13,341 nucleotides of DNA from a bacterium (GTDB taxonomy: Bacteria > JACRDZ01 > JAJRWM01), in contig JAJRWM010000039.1 in assembly GCA_024276815.1 (NCBI GenBank), positions 1 through 13,341 on the forward strand, given 5' to 3'. The notes below the pieces were generated by a model. The model was given only the letters and a program-made list of their open reading frames with translations, was not told where the DNA came from and searched no databases. Both the position numbers and the translations under genes were made by a program. Shown in pieces: positions 1 to 6,953 of this stretch (position 1 is its first letter; every line of letters starts with the position of its first letter).

Positions 1-323
1 GGGATAGCGGCCAGTTGCGGCGACTTCACCAGGAAATAACGATAAACGGTCAGCCAGACGAGGTAAACCGTAGCGGCAGCGCAAAACACGGACAGCAGGT
101 TTATCCGCCAGGCGATGGTCCCCAGCGGCAGCCGGGAAAAAAGGCGGGCCAGCAGGGCGAAGAGAGGATAACCGGTCGGATGAGGCACCCCCAGTGTCGC
201 GGCGCTGGCGATTAACTCCCCGCTGTCATCCCAGAAAATGCCGGGAGCGAGGCTTTTCAGATAGAGAAGGGCAAAAAGAAAAAACAGGCAGACGCCGAAG
301 AACCCCCAGCTTTTTTTGTTCAC
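1..323 (-). CDS. DUF2723 / GT117-like membrane protein, N-terminal part (runs off the window)
   Basis: This is a partial gene; only the first 107 codons or so are visible. It starts at a GTG (bases 323-321) whose GTGA overlaps the stop of the flippase-like gene by 4 bp, and an AAGGAG Shine-Dalgarno lies 8 bases upstream, so the start is well supported. The N-terminus is a short basic stretch followed by a hydrophobic helix. Next comes FWDDSGELIASAATLGVPHP, then PTGYPLFALLARLF and a later AWRINLLS. This W-x-DSGE...GVxHPxGYP...WRxNLLS pattern is the signature of the DUF2723 family (related to TMEM260 and protein O-mannosyltransferases, GT117). The family comprises multi-pass membrane glycosyltransferases thought to use polyprenyl-phosphate sugars; the acidic DSGE in the first outer loop is the likely catalytic region. 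The genomic neighbours, a DPM1-like enzyme and a flippase-like protein, fit that role. The product and acceptor are inference. Confidence 0.85.
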   Translation of the reverse strand, partial: MNKKSWGFFGVCLFFLFALLYLKSLAPGIFWDDSGELIASAATLGVPHPTGYPLFALLARLFSRLPLGTIAWRINLLSVFCAAATVYLVWLTVYRYFLVKSPQLAAI

Positions 324-1255
324 CTGGCCGTCTCCTTACCGCCCTTTAGCTGCCAGGCCAAAAAGCCGCAGGAACCGATAAAAAGGTTGAATACTACCAG
401 GGAAAGGAGAGTATAGCTGACAGCCTGTTCCTTGCTCAATCCCAATTGGTGAAAGATCGTGATAAAAACCGCTTCCCTGGTGCCTAAACCGGAGATGGAA
501 ACAGGAATGAAGGTACTGAGTGAACTCAAGGAAACCGCCAGGATAAAAGGTAAAAAGGCTATTTTAATATTCAGGGAAAGGGCGACCAGATAGCTTGAGG
601 TAAAGAAAAACAAATAAGCGAGAGCGGTCATGCCGACCGCCTGACCGCTCTTCGGTAAAAGCTCCGCCAGCCCATCATGAAAACGGTCAAAATTCAGTTG
701 CACCGTCCCCAAATGCTGAGAAGCCAGCTCCAGCTTCCTGAAGATCAGGTTAATAACCTTGTTTCCCAATCGTTTGTCGAAAAACACCAGGATTAAAAAA
801 ACAAACAAGGCGACCGGCAACAGCAACGTCCAGATGTTTAACCAGGAATAAAAATAATAAACCAGGGCAAAAGTTCCCAGAATTATCAGTGTGAAAAGAT
901 CCAGCAAGCGATCCAGAATAACGCTGACCAGGCCACTGGCCAAAGGAACGTTCGCTTCTCTTTTTAAATAGACAGCCTTAATCATGTCGCCCAGACGTCC
1001 CGGCGTGACAAAGCCCAGATAAAGTCCGCAAAGATATGAAGTTAAGGCGCTTCGGTATCGATAATTAATCCCATGTTCGCGAACCAGCAAATACCAGCGG
1101 CTGGCCTTGGTGACGACCAGCAGGAAAATCAAGGCCAGAGAGGCGCTCAGAAATGGCCAGCGTATTTGTTGGAAGACCTCCCTGATCCGCCCCCAGTCAA
1201 GCTGTCCGAGAATAACAATAAATATCAGTATGCCAAGTAGTTTCAGCCAGCGCAT
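320..1255 (-). CDS. Flippase-like / lysylphosphatidylglycerol synthase transmembrane-domain protein (UPF0104)
   Basis: This 311-residue integral membrane protein is nearly all hydrophobic segments, with about eight predicted helices. Its features match the LPG_synthase_TM family (PF03706, UPF0104, AglD/GtrA-neighbour type). These are an N-terminal helix, a GRIREVFQQIRW amphipathic stretch, a SRWYLLVREHGINYRYRSAL segment, the conserved GLYLGFVTPGRLGDMIKA motif near residues 73-90, LDRLLDL at about 113-119, and a late SISGLGTREAVF motif at about 253-264. Full-length LPG synthase has an extra catalytic C-terminal domain that is absent here, so this is the short membrane-only form. That form is often found beside DPM1-like glycosyltransferases and is proposed to move lipid-linked sugars. 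The ATG lies 2 bases after the stop of the DPM1-like gene, so the two are surely cotranscribed and probably translationally coupled. Transport function is inference from context. Confidence 0.85.
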   Translation of the reverse strand: MRWLKLLGILIFIVILGQLDWGRIREVFQQIRWPFLSASLALIFLLVVTKASRWYLLVREHGINYRYRSALTSYLCGLYLGFVTPGRLGDMIKAVYLKREANVPLASGLVSVILDRLLDLFTLIILGTFALVYYFYSWLNIWTLLLPVALFVFLILVFFDKRLGNKVINLIFRKLELASQHLGTVQLNFDRFHDGLAELLPKSGQAVGMTALAYLFFFTSSYLVALSLNIKIAFLPFILAVSLSSLSTFIPVSISGLGTREAVFITIFHQLGLSKEQAVSYTLLSLVVFNLFIGSCGFLAWQLKGGKETAR

Positions 1256-1257
1256 CG

Positions 1258-1995
1258 CTAATCTTTTGTTCGGGGAATTTGTTTGTGTTTTAGCTGCGAG
1301 CGCAGTTTTAAAACCATCAAAAAGCCCGCGAAGAGTATTTTCCAGTTGAGAGTCGATTCCCCCTGCCGCCGGTCTATGAAGATGATGGGGATTTCCTTAA
1401 AACTGTACCCCCTCAGATAACAGTGATAAAGGACTTCCTGAACAATCGAAGGGCCGGTTGAGGTCATGGTCTCCCAGGGCAGACCGGCCAGGGCTTCACG
1501 CCGAAAACAGCGATACCCGGAAGTGCAGTCCTTGATGTGGACTTGCAGCACCATCCGCACGTAAAGGTTCGCCAGGGTGGTTATAACCTGACGGACAACG
1601 CCCCGGTCAACGTCCTTGCCGCCCCTGACGAACCGGGAACCGAGTACGACGTCGTAATGCTTGATCTGCTCTAAAAAATCCGGAATAAATTGGGGATGGT
1701 GGGAAAAGTCAGCGTCCATTTCCATAATGTAATCAGCGTTCATCGCCAGCGCTTTCTTAAAACCGGCAATCCCGGCGGAACCCCGGCCCCTTTCACCGGT
1801 GCGCAGTAAAAGGTGAACCCGCTTGTTTTGGGCGGCCATTCTTTCGACAGCCTTGGCGGTGCCGTCCGGAGAATTATCATCCACCACCAGGATTTCCAGG
1901 TTCAAGGGTAATGAAGTGATCTCGGTGATAAGCCGCTCAATGTTTTCTATTTCGTTATAGGTGGGGATAACAATAACGGTCTTTTTCATTTTCAC
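1258..1995 (-). CDS. Polyprenol-phosphate mannosyltransferase-like GT2 (DPM1 type)
   Basis: This is a soluble family 2 glycosyltransferase of about 245 residues, the normal length for DPM1-type enzymes without membrane helices. Visible motifs are PTYNE (11-15), VVDDNSPDGT (37-46), the RGRGSAGIAGF loop (69-79), the metal-binding DAD (Asp94, Asp96) followed by FSHHP, and GSRFVRGG (119-126), then a TSGYRCFRREAL segment. This order is characteristic of dolichyl/polyprenyl-phosphate beta-D-mannosyltransferases, which transfer a sugar from a GDP- or UDP-sugar to polyprenyl phosphate on the cytoplasmic face. The donor sugar cannot be read from sequence. The GTG at 1995 overlaps the upstream methyltransferase stop (GTGA); an ATG two codons later (1989) is an alternative with better distance from the AAAGAG stretch. 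The next gene is the flippase-like protein 2 bases away, a common pairing for moving the lipid-linked product. Confidence 0.9.
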   Translation of the reverse strand: MKMKKTVIVIPTYNEIENIERLITEITSLPLNLEILVVDDNSPDGTAKAVERMAAQNKRVHLLLRTGERGRGSAGIAGFKKALAMNADYIMEMDADFSHHPQFIPDFLEQIKHYDVVLGSRFVRGGKDVDRGVVRQVITTLANLYVRMVLQVHIKDCTSGYRCFRREALAGLPWETMTSTGPSIVQEVLYHCYLRGYSFKEIPIIFIDRRQGESTLNWKILFAGFLMVLKLRSQLKHKQIPRTKD

Positions 1996-2837
1996 TCGCT
2001 CTTTTTGGCCCAGACGCCGATTTCATCGCCCAAGTTAAGGCTGATGGTTTTTTGATTGATTCCCAACCGATTGATTATGTTCATTAAAGCCGCTCCGAAA
2101 AAACGATTGTGATGCTTTGATTTCTCGGCGATTAACTCAAGAAAAAAAACTCGTCCCAGGCTTTCAGTCCCACTGACAGTAAAACCGCAAGGCTCCAGCA
2201 GTTTTCTCAAGGTGTCGGCTGAAAAATAGTAGATATGCTCTCTCGGTTTTATCTGGATCCAGCGCTTTCCCAGAACACGAGCCAGCAACGAGCCGATATC
2301 GGGAGTGCGTACCAGCAGCCAGCCTCCCGGTTTAAGCAAGCGATAAACCTCGGTAATAATTTCTTTGGGATCAGGTATATGCTCAATGGAATCTTCCATA
2401 TTAACAAAATCAAAGGAGCCTGCCTCGAACCCCAGGTCAGGCAGATTGCCGCAATACGCTGTCAAACCCTGATCCTGGCAATGCTTCACCGCGGAGGTTG
2501 AAATGTCAACGCCCGTTGTCTGCCAGCCCCTGCTTTCAGCGACCTTGAGGAACGTCCCCCGGGCGCAGCCGATATCCAGCAGGCGGGACGGCTGGACAAG
2601 TTTTTCAACTTTCTCAAGACGGTCAGCGAAAGTTTTTTTGTCGCTTTGTTCCATCGCCTGATAATAATCAAAATAATCGGGTTGATGGTACTGATCGTGT
2701 AAAAGGTCGGTTTTTAAACGGGGATTGACGTAGACTAAACCACAGCGATTACACCGCACAATCGAGATACCATCTTTGATAAATAATAGCTTTGAATCGT
2801 CTGAATTGCAAATATTGCAGACTGTCTTCTCTTCCAT
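1992..2837 (-). CDS. Class I SAM-dependent methyltransferase with N-terminal zinc ribbon
   Basis: The protein has two parts. The N-terminal part is a four-cysteine ribbon with CNIC (Cys10, Cys13 counting from the upstream ATG at 2846) and CNRC (Cys32, Cys35), followed by GLVYVNPR. This arrangement is common in methyltransferases acting on sugar nucleotides or lipid-linked glycans. The C-terminal part is a Rossmann methyltransferase: SAM motif I LLDIGCARGTF (about 89-99), the acidic GVDIS end of beta2, FDFVNMEDSIEHIPDP (about 145-160) and LLKPGGWLLVRTP. I place the start at the ATG at 2837 rather than the one three codons upstream at 2846, because AGGA lies 8 bases before 2837 while 2846 has no spaced ribosome site. 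The substrate is unknown; the context suggests a sugar or polyprenyl-linked intermediate. Its stop overlaps the DPM1-like start. Confidence 0.85.
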   Translation of the reverse strand: MEEKTVCNICNSDDSKLLFIKDGISIVRCNRCGLVYVNPRLKTDLLHDQYHQPDYFDYYQAMEQSDKKTFADRLEKVEKLVQPSRLLDIGCARGTFLKVAESRGWQTTGVDISTSAVKHCQDQGLTAYCGNLPDLGFEAGSFDFVNMEDSIEHIPDPKEIITEVYRLLKPGGWLLVRTPDIGSLLARVLGKRWIQIKPREHIYYFSADTLRKLLEPCGFTVSGTESLGRVFFLELIAEKSKHHNRFFGAALMNIINRLGINQKTISLNLGDEIGVWAKKSE

Positions 2838-2887
2838 GAATCCCATCCTAACGCGTATTGCAGCAAGCTGTAAACTTTATTTGCCGA

Positions 2888-2914
2888 TCCGCCAACTAAA
2901 GTTTTAGTGCCGGA
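2888..2914. repeat. Imperfect hairpin around ACTAAA/TTTAGT
   Basis: Arm TCCGCCAACTAAA (2888-2900) and arm TTTTAGTGCCGGA (2902-2914) are near-perfect inverted copies with a 1-base centre; one mismatch and a bulged base interrupt the pairing. It lies 50 to 77 bases before the methyltransferase start on the minus strand. There is no following T-run on either strand, so it is not a standard terminator. It could be an RNA structure in the leader of the downstream genes or a palindromic repeat unit. Confidence 0.5.
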
Positions 2915-2918
2915 CAAC

Positions 2919-2981
2919 TCGCACGATAGATATGCGGGGGGGGGTATAGGGGGGCGGTCTTTTTTCTCTATCTATCGACGA
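2919..2981. repeat. Inverted repeat with a homopolymer-rich loop
   Basis: CGATAGATA (2924-2932) and its exact complement TATCTATCG (2969-2977) flank a loop of about 36 bases made largely of G9 (2936-2944) and G6 (2949-2954). The pairing extends outward with CTCG (2919-2922) and CGAG (2978-2981, offset by the small bulge). Such an arrangement could form a stem exposing a G-quadruplex on one strand or a C-rich loop on the transcript. The function is unknown. Confidence 0.55.
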
Positions 2982-3045
2982 GCTGTTTTTCGGCGAAGTC
3001 TAAAAGAGCCCCCCTAACAAAAGTTACACTTGACTGCGCTTTGCT

Positions 3046-4434
3046 CTAGCGCAAGTTTTTTTGCAACAAAGCCCAACCTTCGCCAAGCTGGTTTTTCAGG
3101 TCGAACCAAGAGCGTATCTTTAAAAGCCGCCGGACTAAATATGACGGCCTCAAATAAAAAGATTTCACCGCCCTTTCCCTTACCTCCAGCAACCTGGCCG
3201 ACGTTAACTCTTTCGTGCCCATAACCGCGAAAGAGCCGGTCTGGTCCATGCGCATCTCATTGGGGTCCACGAGCCCGGCGGCGACCGCTTCCCGGCGGAC
3301 CTGGGTGCCCATGCGGGGAACAACCACGTTGAAGGAAGCGTAATCACACTTGATCTTTTTGCTGAACTTGATGGTGCGTAAAAGGTCTTCTTCCGTCTCG
3401 CCCGGCAATCCGAGAACAAAGGTCGCGATAATGTCAAATCCCAGGCGGCGGCAAAGCGCAAAAGTTTCTTCAACCTGCTTGGCGCTAAAACCTTTGTTAT
3501 ATCTTTTCAGGGTCGCGTCATTACCGCTTTCAACACCGAAGATCAGGCTGTGACAGCCGGCTTTTTTCATGATCTTCAGGTATTCCTGGTCTACCAGGTC
3601 TACCCTTGAGAAACAGACCCAGCCGAAACGAAAATCCTCATCAATCATAGCTTGAGCTAAAGCTTTGCCCCGCTGTTTATTAACGCCGAAGGTCTGGTCG
3701 TTAAAATATATTTCCTTAATGCCGAGCTGTTTTATGAGACGCAACTCGGCCATTACGTTTTCAACCGGCCTGGTCTTGTAACCCAGGTGGGGCATTACGC
3801 AGAAGGAGCACTTGAAGGGACAGCCGTAATCGGTTAAAACGGTGGCGAAGGGTTCCCGTTTGACAAAAGGGTAGCGGTATTTTTTGAAGGGGAACAGATC
3901 ATGGCGTGGTACCGGTATCGTAAAGCCACCGTTTGATACCCGCTCTTCATGCCCTCTGAGTTGCCCTGATTCATCCCGGTATAGCAGGCTGGGGTAATCC
4001 TGTTCCCGGTTTCCCCGCAGCCATTCCAGGATATCGGGGCTGGTGAAGTCCAGGATGATAACGTCCAGAACCGGAAAATCATCCAGAACCTTTTCCCCGT
4101 TCTCCAATAAAATATCCCCGCTGGCCAAAATCAGGGCGCCGGTTTTTTCCTTTGCCAGCGACATGAACCCGCGATCCTCTTCCCAGCTCACCGCCCCGGT
4201 CAGACAAACCACGATTTCCGGCTGAAAAGAGATGATTTGTCCCAAGGCTGCTTCAGGAGATAAATCCTCCGCGACCGCGTCCATCACTCGGAGCTGATGA
4301 TCCGCGTCTAAAATGCCACTCAGCATCAACAGATCAACGGGGTGATAGCGGTAGTTGGCTTTGGAAGTTTTACTACAGTAATAATCGCGGGTATAGAGCT
4401 GTTTGCCTGGCGGGTTGAGAAGCAGGATACGCAT
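3046..4434 (-). CDS. Radical SAM protein with N-terminal B12-binding-type fold
   Basis: This 462-residue protein has the layout of the BchE/HpnP-like class. The N-terminal Rossmann region (1 to about 155) begins ILLLNPPG and includes LMLSGIL and a later LILASGDILLENGEKVLDDFP, matching the cobalamin-binding fold. The canonical DxHxxG is not present (the equivalent stretch is MDAVAED), so cobalamin may not be bound in the usual base-off/His-on way. The radical SAM core follows: DYGCPFKCSFC supplies the [4Fe-4S] ligands Cys205, Cys209 and Cys212 in CX3CX2C. Beyond it come YFNDQTFGVN, FGVESGNDATLKRYNKG and FVLGLPGETEEDLL, all standard in the family. About 100 C-terminal residues follow the core. 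The substrate is unknown; methylation or rearrangement of a lipid or sugar is plausible by context. Its ATG overlaps the upstream GT39-like stop by one base (TAATG). Confidence 0.88.
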   Translation of the reverse strand: MRILLLNPPGKQLYTRDYYCSKTSKANYRYHPVDLLMLSGILDADHQLRVMDAVAEDLSPEAALGQIISFQPEIVVCLTGAVSWEEDRGFMSLAKEKTGALILASGDILLENGEKVLDDFPVLDVIILDFTSPDILEWLRGNREQDYPSLLYRDESGQLRGHEERVSNGGFTIPVPRHDLFPFKKYRYPFVKREPFATVLTDYGCPFKCSFCVMPHLGYKTRPVENVMAELRLIKQLGIKEIYFNDQTFGVNKQRGKALAQAMIDEDFRFGWVCFSRVDLVDQEYLKIMKKAGCHSLIFGVESGNDATLKRYNKGFSAKQVEETFALCRRLGFDIIATFVLGLPGETEEDLLRTIKFSKKIKCDYASFNVVVPRMGTQVRREAVAAGLVDPNEMRMDQTGSFAVMGTKELTSARLLEVRERAVKSFYLRPSYLVRRLLKIRSWFDLKNQLGEGWALLQKNLR

Positions 4435-5906
4435 TATTTTGCCACCACTTTAAGGATTGCCGAATATAAGACCTGGGGCCGGAAGCGAACTGCCAGCCAT
4501 TCAGGACTATTGACATAACGAATGTCAGACACAACGTCCGGCAGTATCGGCATAACTGTTTCCGAGTCGGTATAAATTATTCGGTACTTACTTTTATTGT
4601 TTACATATCGATTAAAGTCCTTCGAATATAAAGTATCGACATATATATACGAGCCGACCGGCGGAACGATGCTGCCGAGGGAGTAAATGCGGAACCGCTT
4701 GTTAAACGGTTGACCTTTCCGGTAACGTCCCGAAAAACAGGTGAACTTGTAATCCTCGGCGACCGCCATGATTTCATTGGGCAAGTTACGTTTAACAAAC
4801 TGCGCGCTTCTTCTTAACGCGCCGAAGCTGTCTTTTTGAAAATAAAGCACCATACCCGACCAAAAGAGATTGGCTGACACGATAACGATCAGGATCGTTT
4901 TCGCGAGTCTGGGATAGGTCAGACCCAGATGTATGACGCCCAAGGCCGTAAACAGGGCGGCGAACGGCCAGAAGGGTAAAAAATAACGGGTTTGAAAGGC
5001 GACTAAAAAAGCTGAATGAGCCATCCAGAAAGCAAAAAACAAATAGGCCAGAACAGCGAGAAACCATTTGGATACGGCCTCGTTTTTATGATAGCGGTAG
5101 ATTACATACACCATCAAGGCAAAAGCCAGATAGCCGAAGGCGTAAACAAGCGCGGGGATAAACATTTCGGCTACCGTGATGAATTTGCCCAGAGTCAGCC
5201 AGAAACTGCCCCGGGCGGTTAAAAATTCTTTATAGTGCTGAGCGTGGGAGAACCCCCGCAAGATCATCCAGCCAGGAATGCTGAACCATAGAAAAGAACC
5301 TGAAATCATCCCCGGCCAATTCTTCTCCTGACTTTTCATGTATTGATAAAACCAGACGAGGGTGATCGGGAAAAAGACCAGCCCCTGATAACGGGTCAAC
5401 GAACTCAAGACCGCGCAAAGATTAAAAAACAGAAAATTAAACCGTCCGCGCGCTGTCAGTTCACGATACAGAAAGAAAATCGCTCCCAGGAAAAAGAGAG
5501 CGAACAAGGAATCGGTCATCACCCGTAAGTCCCAGCGGAAAACGATGGGAGCCGTACCGTAAATCAGGGCCGCGTAGAAACCGGTTTCCTGGTTAAAGAA
5601 CTTTTTGCCAAAATAATAGGCGCCGCTGATGATACCGACGCCGCTGATGATTGAAATCAGGCGTCCGCTCATGACTGGATTGTGGAAAATAAAGTTGAGA
5701 GAGTATAGCAGGGCGGAATAAAGCGGGGGGTAGCTGTTGTTGTAGTTATAGGTCTCGAACAGGGTCATTAAAAAAACTCCGTCAGTGTACGGAGCGCTGT
5801 ACCAGTTTATCAGCAACAAACGAACAACCAGGCTCAAGGCCAAAAAACCCAGGAAAAAATAAAAATAACGCGCGCCGGAACCCGCGGACTGATCATGCTC
5901 AGGCAA
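4434..5906 (-). CDS. GT39-like (PMT_2/ArnT-type) membrane glycosyltransferase
   Basis: This 490-residue multi-pass membrane protein has a short N-terminal tail, a first helix at about 14-34, and an outer loop SAPYTDGVF with Asp42 in the position of the catalytic acidic residue of GT39-type enzymes. NNSYPPLYSALLYSL then follows, the typical YPPL...L signature of dolichyl-phosphate-mannose mannosyltransferase-like proteins. Many hydrophobic segments run to about residue 355, followed by a soluble periplasmic C-terminal region (about 365-490). Such enzymes use polyprenyl-phosphate sugars on the outer face of the membrane. The start is TTG at 5906, chosen because AAGGA lies 7 bases upstream and no in-frame ATG occurs before the first helix. 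It begins 3 bases after the stop of the upstream GT2, which may make the polyprenyl-phosphate donor. The acceptor is unknown. Confidence 0.82.
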   Translation of the reverse strand: MPEHDQSAGSGARYFYFFLGFLALSLVVRLLLINWYSAPYTDGVFLMTLFETYNYNNSYPPLYSALLYSLNFIFHNPVMSGRLISIISGVGIISGAYYFGKKFFNQETGFYAALIYGTAPIVFRWDLRVMTDSLFALFFLGAIFFLYRELTARGRFNFLFFNLCAVLSSLTRYQGLVFFPITLVWFYQYMKSQEKNWPGMISGSFLWFSIPGWMILRGFSHAQHYKEFLTARGSFWLTLGKFITVAEMFIPALVYAFGYLAFALMVYVIYRYHKNEAVSKWFLAVLAYLFFAFWMAHSAFLVAFQTRYFLPFWPFAALFTALGVIHLGLTYPRLAKTILIVIVSANLFWSGMVLYFQKDSFGALRRSAQFVKRNLPNEIMAVAEDYKFTCFSGRYRKGQPFNKRFRIYSLGSIVPPVGSYIYVDTLYSKDFNRYVNNKSKYRIIYTDSETVMPILPDVVSDIRYVNSPEWLAVRFRPQVLYSAILKVVAK

Positions 5907-5909
5907 CTG

Positions 5910-6773
5910 CTAATCCTTTTCCCGACGGTAAGCCCTCTTGACCACCAGGTCCGCCAGGAGCCCGATTACCCCGACCTGCAAAGCCGAGGAGATGAGGATA
6001 ATTACCGTGATGTCCATAACCTTGCCCGCCAGGTAACTAAGGATCAGTACCGCCAAGCCCAAAAACAGCAGGCCGAGCGTTACCGGCAGCAACACCTTTA
6101 ACGGCTCAAAGTAAATGGTGGCCCGCAAGATCAGCATTAAAAAATTCAGCGTATCCCTGATGGGCCTGATTTTGGAGCGGCCATGGCGATGATGATAATC
6201 AATCGGCAGGAAATCCACGCTCAGGCCGTCGCATAAAAAAGACAGGGTAATGGTTGTGGTGAAGGAAAAACCGTCGGGCAGGATATGAAAATACTCCAAA
6301 CAGGATTCTTTGCGAAAAGCCCGCAGGCCGGAATTGAGATCGGGTATTTTTACTTCGGTCAGAAAATTAGCCAGTTTGGCCAGTACGAACTTGGCCGGCT
6401 TGCGGATCAGGGGAATAGCGACCTTGTCCCCGGTGCGGGCGCCCACGACCATATCAAAATCTTTTAACCGCTTAACCAGCTTGGGGATTTGCTCGTAGGG
6501 ATAAGTGCCGTCAGCGTCCATGATAACAATTTTACCGCCTTCGGCGGCCTTGATTCCGGCTTTCAGGGAGAAACCGTAGCCCCGGTTCCGTTGATTGGAG
6601 ATCAGCCGGACGGGGTAATTCCTGACGACTTCAGCAGTTTTATCTTCCGAGCCATCATCAACCACAATAACTTCATGTTTTTCCCTGAGAGATTTAACCG
6701 TTTCCAGCACACCGGTCAGGACGTCCCCAATACCTTTTTCTTCGTTATAGGCGGGTATAATTATACTTATCAT
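5910..6773 (-). CDS. GT2 glycosyltransferase with C-terminal membrane helices (polyprenyl-phosphate sugar synthase type)
   Basis: The 287-residue protein has an N-terminal GT-A fold with PAYNE (7-11), VVDDGSEDKT (37-46), NRGYGFSLKAGI (63-74), the metal-binding DAD (Asp86, Asp88) in IVIMDADGTYP, and GARTG (111-115). The conserved LNSGLRAFRKE segment follows. Residues from about 222 on are two hydrophobic helices and a basic tail. This layout matches the DPM/DPG-synthase-like and GtrB/ArnC-like enzymes that charge polyprenyl phosphate with a sugar at the cytoplasmic face. It is the first gene after the promoter at 6807-6835. Start ATG 6773 has an AGAAAG stretch a few bases upstream. The sugar is not deducible. 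Confidence 0.88.
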   Translation of the reverse strand: MISIIIPAYNEEKGIGDVLTGVLETVKSLREKHEVIVVDDGSEDKTAEVVRNYPVRLISNQRNRGYGFSLKAGIKAAEGGKIVIMDADGTYPYEQIPKLVKRLKDFDMVVGARTGDKVAIPLIRKPAKFVLAKLANFLTEVKIPDLNSGLRAFRKESCLEYFHILPDGFSFTTTITLSFLCDGLSVDFLPIDYHHRHGRSKIRPIRDTLNFLMLILRATIYFEPLKVLLPVTLGLLFLGLAVLILSYLAGKVMDITVIILISSALQVGVIGLLADLVVKRAYRREKD

Positions 6774-6806
6774 GGATAACTTTCTGGCAATCTTAAAATT
6801 CTGTTA

Positions 6807-6835
6807 ATTCTAGCTCTTTTGCCCCATTTAGTCAA
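6807..6835 (-). promoter_or_regulatory. Sigma-70/A-type promoter for the glycan operon
   Basis: Reading the minus strand, TTGACT (6835-6830) is a near-consensus -35 box and TAGAAT (6812-6807) a near-consensus -10 box, separated by exactly 17 bases. It ends 33 bases before the ATG of the GT2 gene at 6773, leaving room for a leader of about 25 bases. It points into the operon. No operator palindrome is evident around it. Confidence 0.75.
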
Positions 6836-6941
6836 GCGTGGCCGCGGCAGCCAGGATCAAAGAGACTTTGTATGAAGTAATTCGCTTAGCCTTGTATTCT
6901 CTGATCCGACAAGCAATTGAAAAGATTTAATATCCCTATAA
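6836..6941. other. Non-coding stretch between promoter and inverted repeat
   Basis: No gene is supported. A weak inverted repeat pairs GGATCA (6854-6859) with TGATCC (6902-6907), with GAGA/TCTC just inside, but the loop is about 30 bases and no T-run follows. The stretch is more AT-rich than the flanking operons. Confidence 0.4.
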
Positions 6942-6953
6942 TAATTTAGGGGA
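6942..6953 (+). repeat. Terminal inverted repeat, left copy (TAATTTAGGGGA)
   Basis: This 12-base sequence is an exact inverted match to bases 7782-7793, and the pair encloses the homocitrate synthase fragment. The stop codon of that fragment (6948-6946) lies within this repeat, so the last residues of its reading frame are probably not native. Flanking bases outside the repeats do not show an obvious longer target duplication, although TA at each outer edge would be compatible with TA insertion. Confidence 0.55.

Larger units (their letters stand above)
2838..3045. other. Structured intergenic gap inside the glycan operon
   Basis: This gap of about 210 bp separates the radical SAM gene from the methyltransferase gene, whereas neighbouring junctions overlap or nearly abut. 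It holds no convincing open frame. It contains a hairpin (2888-2914), an imperfect inverted repeat (2919-2981), and a G9-TATA-G6 tract on the plus strand (2936-2954). A C6 run at 3009-3014 can pair with the G6. No Rho-independent terminator with a T-run is evident on the minus strand, and no convincing promoter was found, so I cannot say whether the operon is split here. Confidence 0.6.

Noticed and set aside
2838-2880. Promoter TTTACA...TAGGAT just before the methyltransferase
   Set aside because: The putative -10 box would coincide with the ribosome site and the start codon region, so a transcript from it would lack a usable leader.
3020-3058. Possible Rho-independent terminator at the end of the radical SAM gene (GCGCT...AGCGC stem)
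   Set aside because: The stem overlaps the last codons and the stop, is only about 5 pairs plus a short extension, and no T-run follows on the minus strand.
6854-6907. Inverted repeat GGATCA...TGATCC as terminator or operator
   Set aside because: Only about 10 imperfect pairs with a loop of about 30 bases and no T-run; weak evidence for either role.
6838-6930. A plus-strand frame of 30 codons (VAAAARIKETLYEVIRLALYS...) between promoter and inverted repeat
   Set aside because: It starts with GTG without a ribosome site, overlaps the region of the divergent promoter, and matches no family I recognise; a frame of this length is expected by chance.
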